A DNA stretch of 6,016 nucleotides from Abditibacteriales bacterium (GTDB lineage Bacteria; Armatimonadota; Abditibacteriia; Abditibacteriales; JANWYM01), in NCBI GenBank assembly GCA_025055355.1, contig JANWYM010000272.1:1-6016 (forward strand), given 5' to 3'. Shown here one piece after another: positions 1-5,238 of the stretch; the first letter of the stretch is position 1, and every line of letters begins with the position of its first letter. The notes beneath the pieces are model-generated. The model made no database searches. It was not told the origin of the DNA and saw only the letters and a program-made list of their open reading frames with translations. The translations under genes and the position numbers were made by a program.

Positions 1-663
1 CTCCTCCGCATGCCGCACGCCCGCCTGTGCCCGCTCCACCTCGGCAGCCGCCATGCGCCGCTGCTGCTCCCGCGCCCCCCGCTTGACGTTCGCCAGGTTC
101 GCCCGCGCCGACGCCAACATCGCCTCGGCGCGTTTGACTTCGGTGTCGGTCTGCGCCGACGTCAGCGTCGTGCCGGTCAACGCCTGGTTCAATCGCGCCT
201 TGGCGGCGCGCACACCCTCCTCGGCGCGGGCGATGTCGGCGTCCACCGCCACGTATTTCATCGGCTCACTGTCCCGCGCCTGCGCGTAGCGCGCTTCGGC
301 GGCGCGCAGAGCGGCTTGCGCCTGCTGCAACTGCGCGAGGATTTCGCGGTCGTCCAACTGCACGAGCAACTGACCGCGCCGCACGCGGTCGCCTTCCTTA
401 GCGAAGACGGCAGCGACTTTTCCAATCAACTTGGCACTGATTTGCACGTCCTCATCCGAACGCAATGAACCTGTCACGGACAACGTGCGCCTCATCGTCC
501 CACGCCGCACGATGGCGACCTCAACGGGCATCGCTCGCTCCTCAGGCGGGGCAGCCGTCGGCGGCATCGCCCCCGGCGCACCGCTCGCTCTTCCGCCCCT
601 CATCACCCACGCCGCCACCAGCACAACGACAATCAAGATAACAACCGCAATGGTTCTTTTCAT
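1..663 (-). CDS. Periplasmic adaptor (membrane fusion) subunit of an efflux pump, HlyD/AcrA type, 3' end outside the window
   Basis: This is the first 221 codons of a longer gene; the frame is open to position 1. The protein would link an inner-membrane transporter to the TolC-like channel encoded just upstream. Residues 5-20 are a hydrophobic N-terminal signal or anchor (IAVVILIVVVLVAAWV), followed by a flexible Ala/Pro/Gly linker (about 22-45). Residues 72-105 form the first half of a biotinyl/lipoyl-like domain, ending in the typical GDRVRRGQLLVQLDD. From about 106 on, Ala/Gln/Arg-rich heptads describe the alpha-hairpin coiled coil. The start is the ATG at 663, preceded by a GGGGGA purine run. 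A 125-bp gap with no convincing promoter or terminator separates it from the channel gene, so it probably belongs to the same transcript. Adaptors of this type serve RND, ABC or MFS pumps; the permease is not visible, so the substrate is unknown. Confidence 0.9.
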   Translation of the reverse strand, partial: MKRTIAVVILIVVVLVAAWVMRGGRASGAPGAMPPTAAPPEERAMPVEVAIVRRGTMRRTLSVTGSLRSDEDVQISAKLIGKVAAVFAKEGDRVRRGQLLVQLDDREILAQLQQAQAALRAAEARYAQARDSEPMKYVAVDADIARAEEGVRAAKARLNQALTGTTLTSAQTDTEVKRAEAMLASARANLANVKRGAREQQRRMAAAEVERAQAGVRHAEE

Positions 664-788
664 AGCATCCCCCAAACTTCCTTCGGTCAAGGGGTCAATG
701 ACTCCATGACGCATCTCTTCCAAACGGATGAAGAGTCCTCACGGATAACGACTTGAGATTTCCTAAGGATTTTATCCGCTGGAACTTT

Positions 789-2162
789 TCATCCGGTAGA
801 AGCCAGCGCAGCAACCGTCGTCCCCATCGCGTGTTCCAACTGCGCGAGGGCGACGAGATAATCGTAGAGCGCGTTGACCTGGTTCCACCGCGCCCGCGTC
901 CACGCCACGCGCGCGTCCGTCACCTCTACGTTCGTCCCCACCCCTGCGTTGTAACGCACCTCCGACACGCGTAAACTTTCGGCGGCGGCGGCAAGTTGCT
1001 TCTCCGCCGTCACGCGGCGTTGGCGCGCTCGCGACAGGTTCAAGTAGGCTTGCTTGACTTCCAACTCCACGCGCTGACGGACACTCTCAACATGCTGCTC
1101 CGCCTCCTTGAGCGACTTCTGCGCCTCCGCTACCTGCGCCCGCGCCAATCCGCTGTCAAACAACGGAACGGTAAGAACAGCGGTGAGGGCATACGCAGTG
1201 CTTCTCTGAAACGCCGTCGCTCTAGTGCGGTCGTAGTTGGACACCACATCCAGGTTGGGCTTCCAGCCGGCGCGGGCGAGGCGGATCTGCTGCTGCGCGA
1301 TGTCTACCTGCTGCTGCAACGCCAGCAACTCCGGGCGGTGTGTGTGCGCGGTTTCCAGGGCTTTTTCCAACGTCACAGTCATCACAGGCATATCCTCAAC
1401 GGAGGCGATGTTCACGGGCGTCATCAGCGGACGTCCCAGCACTGTGTTGAACTGCGCCTCGGCGAAGGCGACGAGGGCTTCGTCGTCAATCAACCTCTGC
1501 CGCGCGTCCTCCACCTCCGCCTCCGAGCGCAGCACATCAAACTTCGCGGTCACGCCCGCCTGAAAACGCGCCTTCGTCACCCGCAGATGTTCCTCGGCGG
1601 CTTTGAGCGTCTCCTGTCCGACCTCGCGCAGTCGTCGGGCGCGCAGCACTTCAAAGTAGGCGACTTTCACTTCCAGCGTAATATCATCTCGCGTCTGTTG
1701 TAAACCCCGCTGCGCCACCTCCCGACCGATGGCAGCGATGCTCTGCTGCGCCGAGCGCCGCCCGCCGTCGTAAACGTTCTTTTGCAGTTGCAGGGAATGG
1801 ATGTAGCGAAACGTAGGAGACACCACGACCTCACCCGCCCCAAAGGGCGCCAGCGAGAAACTGACCTCTGGACCGGAGCGAATCGCGGTGGACTGGAGGT
1901 TCAGATGAAATCCCCTCGCTGCCTTCGCCGCGCCGAGGCGGGCTTCCGCCTGACCGACCCGCGCCATGGCGGCTTTCAGGCGCGGGTTGTTCTGTAAGGC
2001 AATGTGGACTGCCTGGTCTAAAGACAAAATATCCTCCGCCGTTGACGGAGCGCGGTCTTGAGACCACGCCCCATCCAAGGAAACAGCAACGACGCACAGC
2101 GCCCCAACGAGGCGGAGGATGCATTGCTTCCGATGCCAGCCTTCCTGTCTCAGCAGCCTCAC
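789..2162 (-). CDS. TolC-family outer-membrane efflux channel
   Basis: This 457-residue protein has the usual length for the TolC/OEP family, which forms trimeric outer-membrane channels with a periplasmic helical barrel. Residues 1-34 look like a Sec signal (basic start, then ILRLVGALCVVAVSL, cleavage likely after AWS). Two homologous halves follow. The first runs from SLDQAVHIALQNNP (47-60) through VYDGG (130-134) to FQAGVTAKFDVLRSEAEVED (200-219). The second runs from TLEKALETAHTHRPEL (264-279) through PLFDSG (333-338) to YNAGVGTNVEVTDARVAWTR (404-423). The duplicated 'aGv-t--dV--a-a--' helices are the family hallmark. The start is a GTG that overlaps the TetR stop as GTGA, with AAGGAG 8 nt upstream inside the TetR gene, so translation is probably coupled. 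It forms an efflux set with the downstream adaptor. Confidence 0.95.
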   Translation of the reverse strand: MRLLRQEGWHRKQCILRLVGALCVVAVSLDGAWSQDRAPSTAEDILSLDQAVHIALQNNPRLKAAMARVGQAEARLGAAKAARGFHLNLQSTAIRSGPEVSFSLAPFGAGEVVVSPTFRYIHSLQLQKNVYDGGRRSAQQSIAAIGREVAQRGLQQTRDDITLEVKVAYFEVLRARRLREVGQETLKAAEEHLRVTKARFQAGVTAKFDVLRSEAEVEDARQRLIDDEALVAFAEAQFNTVLGRPLMTPVNIASVEDMPVMTVTLEKALETAHTHRPELLALQQQVDIAQQQIRLARAGWKPNLDVVSNYDRTRATAFQRSTAYALTAVLTVPLFDSGLARAQVAEAQKSLKEAEQHVESVRQRVELEVKQAYLNLSRARQRRVTAEKQLAAAAESLRVSEVRYNAGVGTNVEVTDARVAWTRARWNQVNALYDYLVALAQLEHAMGTTVAALASTG

Positions 2163-2866
2163 TTCCGACTCTCCTTTCGCGGGTTGGTTCGGTGGCGATG
2201 GCGGGACTGACCATTGGTGGATTCATAACGTTCTTTCAGGCGGCGCGGCAGCGGGGCGCGCATCCCCGCCACGCTGAACGCGATGAGACGTTCCAGCACG
2301 TCCTGTTCGTCGGCAAAGGTCAGGGCGTCCGCCGAGAAAAACTCAAGGTTGCGGGAGTGAATCCAGGTATGAATTTCTGCGCCAATCACAAAACTGACAC
2401 GCCAGACGATTTCCGCCTCGGGCAGCGTGGGCAGCGCCCGCGACAGGGCGGCGAGGAAGCGATGGGCAACCACTTTGAACTGCGACAGAAACATCTCACG
2501 CAGCGCCGCGTCGGGGTCGAGTAGAATCCGTCCCACGAGGCGCATGTAGTCAGGGCTTTGGTAGCACAGGGTAATGCTCGGTGCGGTAAAGGCGTGGAGG
2601 ATTTTTTCCAGCGGCACGGGCGCGTCACCGGCTTGTGCCTCGTAGCCGTCCAGCAGGCGCAGTCGCTCCTGATTCAGCGGGTCGATGCGGCGGGCGAGGA
2701 CGGCGCGCAGCAACCCCTCCTTCGACCCGAAGTGATAATTGACCGCCGCGAGGTTGGTCTGCGCTGCCGCCGTAATGTCGCGCAGCGACGTCTCGCGGAT
2801 GCCCTTCGCGGCAAACAGCCTTTCCGCCGTGTCCAGCAGACGCTCGCGGGTGTGGGTGGCGTCCAT
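2159..2866 (-). CDS. TetR-family transcriptional repressor, probable local regulator of the efflux operon
   Basis: This 235-residue protein has a classic TetR N-terminal DNA-binding domain: helix 1 TRERLLDTAERLFAAKG (6-22) and the helix-turn-helix region at 28-47, ending in AAVNYHFGSKEGLL. The following ARRIDPLNQERLRLLD and the all-helical remainder resemble the PsrA-type ligand-binding domain (TetR_C_30). That subfamily assignment is from memory of the family. The C-terminus (about 212-235) is basic and probably disordered. The ATG at 2866 has GGAGG 7 nt upstream. It is the first gene of the efflux operon, overlaps the channel gene by 4 bp, and lies behind a promoter with a palindromic operator at its start site. 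Repression of its own operon, relieved by a transported or lipid-like ligand, is the likely role; the ligand is unknown. Confidence 0.93.
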   Translation of the reverse strand: MDATHTRERLLDTAERLFAAKGIRETSLRDITAAAQTNLAAVNYHFGSKEGLLRAVLARRIDPLNQERLRLLDGYEAQAGDAPVPLEKILHAFTAPSITLCYQSPDYMRLVGRILLDPDAALREMFLSQFKVVAHRFLAALSRALPTLPEAEIVWRVSFVIGAEIHTWIHSRNLEFFSADALTFADEQDVLERLIAFSVAGMRAPLPRRLKERYESTNGQSRHRHRTNPRKESRK

Positions 2867-2880
2867 CCGATCCCCTCCGT

Positions 2881-2914
2881 TCTAACAATCGCTTCATGCT
2901 AACGTTCGTTTCAT
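2881..2914 (-). repeat. Imperfect tandem 17-bp repeat in the TetR leader
   Basis: Two adjacent 17-bp units, 2898-2914 and 2881-2897, match at 13 of 17 positions (on the minus strand ATGAAACGAACGTTAGC, then ATGAAGCGATTGTTAGA). They lie between the TetR operator and the ribosome binding site, in the 5' untranslated leader. They could be degenerate operator half-sites or chance similarity. Confidence 0.35.
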
Positions 2915-2927
2915 TCAAACGTTTGAA
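2907..2927. promoter_or_regulatory. Candidate TetR/PsrA-type operator
   Basis: TTCAAACGTTTGAA (2914-2927) is a perfect 14-bp palindrome. A second overlapping inverted repeat shares one arm: CGTTT (2907-2911), 5-bp spacer, AAACG (2917-2921). PsrA-type regulators are known to bind CAAAC/GTTTG-like inverted half-sites. The palindrome covers the predicted transcription start (about 2925) of the TetR promoter, where bound protein would block initiation. Assignment to the adjacent TetR is inferred from position and motif. Confidence 0.65.
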
Positions 2928-2931
2928 AGAC

Positions 2932-2960
2932 ATCATAACCGCCTCAAACGGCGATGTCAA
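2932..2960 (-). promoter_or_regulatory. Sigma-70-type promoter of the TetR-TolC-adaptor operon
   Basis: On the minus strand the -35 is TTGACA (2960-2955, six of six consensus), the spacer is exactly 17 bp, and the -10 is TATGAT (2937-2932, five of six). The predicted start is near 2925, giving a leader of about 58 nt before the TetR ATG. The operator palindrome lies directly across the start site. Confidence 0.8.
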
Positions 2961-2972
2961 GGGGAGAACCCC

Positions 2973-2991
2973 AAAAAAGCAGAGCGGCTCT
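2973..2991 (-). terminator. Possible weak intrinsic terminator after the restriction-modification operon
   Basis: On the minus strand AGAG-CCG-CTCT (2991-2981) can form a short 4-bp stem and is followed by GC and six T residues (2978-2973). It sits between the AbrB-like gene and the TetR promoter, where a terminator is expected. The stem is too short to be convincing by itself. Confidence 0.35.
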
Positions 2992-3021
2992 TGGCGGCAC
3001 ACCTGGAAGGCAAAGTTCATC

Positions 3022-3041
3022 GGTTCATTGACCCATGAACC
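3022..3041. repeat. Inverted repeat GGTTCAT / ATGAACC directly after the AbrB-like gene
   Basis: Perfect 7-bp arms (3022-3028 and 3035-3041) flank a 6-nt loop, starting 7 nt beyond the AbrB-like stop codon. Near-copies of the same unit surround it (GTTCATC at 3015-3021 and CCATGG at 3041-3046). It could be a stem contributing to transcript ending, although no T-run follows, or one copy of a dispersed intergenic repeat. Confidence 0.45.
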
Positions 3042-3048
3042 CATGGAC

Positions 3049-3333
3049 TTACGCCTTGTCCTCTTTGCGCTTGGCGGGTTTGGCTTTCGTGGAGGTTGGA
3101 GGTTTCTTCGTCAGGCGCAGCGTCGCTTTCATCTCGCGCACGACGTGTTCCAGCGCGCTCGCCTTGCAGACGAGGAAGCCGTTCGCCTGCGGATGGGCGA
3201 AGACCAGCACCTTGTCTTTGGGGTTGATGTTGTATCGCCTGCAGGCGTCGCGGGGAATCACGATTTGCCAGCGCTCCCCGACCGTCGCCGCGCCGAGAAA
3301 CAATTCGTCTATTGAGGGCTGCTGTTTGGGCAT
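3049..3333 (-). CDS. AbrB/SpoVT-type swapped-hairpin DNA-binding protein
   Basis: This 94-residue protein carries a SpoVT-AbrB (MazE-like) domain at about 13-61: LGAATVGERWQIVIPRDACR, then NINPKDKVLVFAHP and GFLVCKASAL. These proteins dimerise into a swapped-hairpin barrel that binds DNA. The usual Gly in 'GERGQIVIP' is Trp22 here. The tail (about 69-94) is rich in Lys, Pro and Thr and probably disordered, and may add DNA affinity. I chose the ATG at 3333 because AAAGGAG lies 7 nt upstream; an in-frame ATG at 3354 overlaps the endonuclease stop (ATGA) and would add seven residues, but has only a weak ribosome site. It is the last gene of the restriction-modification operon, 17 nt after the nuclease. 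No MazF-like toxin lies beside it, so it may regulate this operon; that is inference. Confidence 0.82.
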   Translation of the reverse strand: MPKQQPSIDELFLGAATVGERWQIVIPRDACRRYNINPKDKVLVFAHPQANGFLVCKASALEHVVREMKATLRLTKKPPTSTKAKPAKRKEDKA

Positions 3334-3340
3334 GAGGCTG

Positions 3341-3347
3341 CTCCTTT
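3341..3347 (-). promoter_or_regulatory. Ribosome binding site deciding the AbrB-like start
   Basis: AAAGGAG on the minus strand stands 7 nt before the ATG at 3333 and inside the coding part of the longer alternative starting at 3354. This favours the 94-residue product. Confidence 0.7.
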
Positions 3348-3350
3348 CCT

Positions 3351-3926
3351 TCATTCGAACTCAACTTCAATGCCGGATTTGATTTTACGGTAGCGAATAA
3401 TTCTTACTTTGATCATTTCGGGTAGTGCGGCTTTCACGTCGTATGTATGAGGTTTGATGGACACAGGTGCGTCGCCAATATAGCCATCAATCCCTTGTGC
3501 CTCTTCTTCAGACGTTGCTAATCGATAACTAACGCCGCGCGCTTCAGCAACCTTCTGAAGGATTGCCTCCTGGCAGCGCAGGCCGATAAAAGTCTGAACG
3601 ATGACCAAATCCCGCACCCACTTCTTAATCAAATCCTGATCAATCTGGCTAAGCGCGTCTTTGAAGTTCTTCAGCATCTCAGCAATCTTCTTTGTCGCTG
3701 CATCAATCGCATGAGGGTGGCGTTGCAGATACCATGCCTCCCACTCTTCCAATGTGCGTCCGTCGAACTGCTGCATCAGATCACTTAATTGTCCTACGAC
3801 TTTGGGGCGCGTGCCCTGTGCGTTCTGGTTGGCAAGGTTGAGGAGTTGCGTCGTGTACTTAGGGAAGGCCGGCGGTTGGGCACTAAGGATGTTGCGCAGC
3901 TCCTCGTTGCTGATGATGATTTTCAA
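3351..3926 (-). CDS. MjaI-family type II restriction endonuclease (predicted to cut at CTAG)
   Basis: The 191-residue product resembles, from memory, the MjaI family (PF09568), whose founder cuts CTAG. Recognisable blocks are FPKYTTQLLNLANQNAQGTR (21-40), RPKVVGQLSDLMQQFDGRT (40-58), DLVIVQTFIGLRCQEAIL (106-123), and YRLATSEEEAQGIDGYIGDA (134-153) followed by VSIKP. Asp147 and Lys158 (with Glu120 upstream) may form a variant PD-(D/E)xK metal site; this is inference. I chose the TTG at 3926, giving MKIIISNEELRN, because it overlaps the methyltransferase stop as TTGA and has GGGGAG 10 nt upstream. A GTG at 3935 would add three residues, but its ribosome site would be too close. It is coupled to the methyltransferase, so the host should be protected before cutting. 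The gene looks less GC-rich than its neighbours, suggesting transfer of the nuclease. Confidence 0.88.
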   Translation of the reverse strand: MKIIISNEELRNILSAQPPAFPKYTTQLLNLANQNAQGTRPKVVGQLSDLMQQFDGRTLEEWEAWYLQRHPHAIDAATKKIAEMLKNFKDALSQIDQDLIKKWVRDLVIVQTFIGLRCQEAILQKVAEARGVSYRLATSEEEAQGIDGYIGDAPVSIKPHTYDVKAALPEMIKVRIIRYRKIKSGIEVEFE

Positions 3927-5218
3927 TCTGCCCACACTCCCCTTCGCTCGCGTCGCGCTGCGTCCTCGCAGCGTTGCAGGTGCGCCGCGCGGCTGTGAAC
4001 GCCGCCGCAGCGGGCGTATCCTTCGCGGATGATTTTCGCGTTGAGAAACGTTTTGTTTTCGGAGTAAACGTAGGCGAGAAGCGTTCCGTCCTCGTCATAT
4101 TTGCGCTCGTCGAACTCCAGCCGCACGCGCTGCCGCAATGCGATTTTTGAGAGAAACGCTAATGCCGCGTCCTCGTGTCCGTTGATAGGCTGCACGCCCA
4201 ACAGCCGCACGGTCAACCCTGTATGCAGTTGCAGCACGTTCGGCGCGATGATGCCTTTGACGCGGTAGAATTCCTCGCGCGGCTTGCCCTTGTCCTCTTG
4301 GCTCACCACCGAACCGAACTGAAACTGCTTGGGGTCAGCCATACGCCACAGACTAGAGGGCATGACCGTCACGGACTTGTCAATAGGGGATTGGAGATGG
4401 GGGGGTTGGAATTTGACTTCCAGCGGCTCGCCGACTTTGGCACGGATGAGGGGCAGATACGCTGAATTGATTTCATAACCCATCGCGTTCCGCCCCAACT
4501 TGCGCGCCGCCAGCGCTGTCGTGCCGCTGCCAATGAACGGGTCCAGCACCGTCTCCCCGACGAAACTGAACATCTTAATCAGGCGGCGCGGCAACTCTTC
4601 AGGGAACATCGCCAGATGCTTGTCCTGCCGCTCGCCCGCGAAATACCAGTGACCAGCGAAGTAGGTGTCCCACTCCTCTTGCGTCAGACGCGACGCTTCC
4701 TTTTGTTCCCGCGTCACCTTCGGCGGCTTGCCCAACTTCTTGAACAGCAGGATGAACTCGTAGTCAATCTTCACGATGCCGTTGCGCGGGAACGGGAACG
4801 ACCCCATCACCGTCGCCCCGCCGGTCGTGTTCATCGTCGTCTGCTTCTGCCAGATAATCGCACCCATATAGTCGAACCCAATCGACTCGCAGAAGCGGAT
4901 GATTTCTTCACGAATGGGAATGACTTTGTAGCGCCCGTAAATCACCGATCGCGCGAACTGGTCGCCGATGTTCACGCACAACCGACAGCCCGGATGCAGC
5001 GTGCGGTAGCACTCCTGCCACACGCGGTTGAGGCTGGCGATGTATTCCTCATAGGTGTCGTGGTAGCCGATTTGTCCCTCGACGCCATAGTCCTTGAGTT
5101 GCCAGTAGGGCGGCGAGGTCACGACGAGATGCACCGACCCGTCCGCGACTTCGCTCATCTGCCGCGCGTCGCCGATGACGATTGTGGCGTGGGTCTGGTT
5201 ATCAGGTTTGATGGACAT
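3923..5218 (-). CDS. Type II N4-cytosine DNA methyltransferase (beta class) with a degenerate SNase-like C-terminal domain
   Basis: The 431-residue protein should methylate the site cut by the adjacent nuclease, with S-adenosylmethionine as donor. Catalytic motif IV is TSPPYW (34-39), the SPPY form typical of N4-cytosine enzymes. The AdoMet site DPFIGSGTTALAARKLGRNA (226-245) comes after it, preceded by FPEELPRRLIKMFS (205-218). The order IV then I defines the beta class. Residues about 319-431 are an extra domain resembling staphylococcal nuclease: VRLLGV (337-342), EDAALAFL (349-356), DGTLLAYVYSENKTFLN (377-393), IIREGYARC (396-404) and a final RRGVW. Key catalytic positions appear lost, so it is probably a binding module. 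I chose the ATG at 5218 (GGGGGAAGGAT before it); a TTG at 5242 overlapping the upstream stop lacks a ribosome site. It lies 20 nt after the HMA gene. Confidence 0.93.
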   Translation of the reverse strand: MSIKPDNQTHATIVIGDARQMSEVADGSVHLVVTSPPYWQLKDYGVEGQIGYHDTYEEYIASLNRVWQECYRTLHPGCRLCVNIGDQFARSVIYGRYKVIPIREEIIRFCESIGFDYMGAIIWQKQTTMNTTGGATVMGSFPFPRNGIVKIDYEFILLFKKLGKPPKVTREQKEASRLTQEEWDTYFAGHWYFAGERQDKHLAMFPEELPRRLIKMFSFVGETVLDPFIGSGTTALAARKLGRNAMGYEINSAYLPLIRAKVGEPLEVKFQPPHLQSPIDKSVTVMPSSLWRMADPKQFQFGSVVSQEDKGKPREEFYRVKGIIAPNVLQLHTGLTVRLLGVQPINGHEDAALAFLSKIALRQRVRLEFDERKYDEDGTLLAYVYSENKTFLNAKIIREGYARCGGVHSRAAHLQRCEDAARRERRGVWAD

Positions 5219-5238
5219 ATCCTTCCCCCGCTCGCCTT

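Noticed and set aside
664..788. Possible promoter or terminator between the channel and adaptor genes
   Set aside because: Only short inverted repeats such as GGAT-AAA-ATCC are present, with no T-run and no paired -35/-10 boxes.
996..1703. Long plus-strand open frames, including those at 996-1703, 4616-5383 and 2042-2524
   Set aside because: They lie antisense to well-supported genes, give His/Arg/Leu-rich translations without domains, and are the expected shadows of GC-rich coding DNA.
2625..3044. Minus-strand frame reading through the TetR promoter region
   Set aside because: Its peptide has no recognisable domain, it covers a strong promoter and operator, and it overlaps the TetR gene in another frame.
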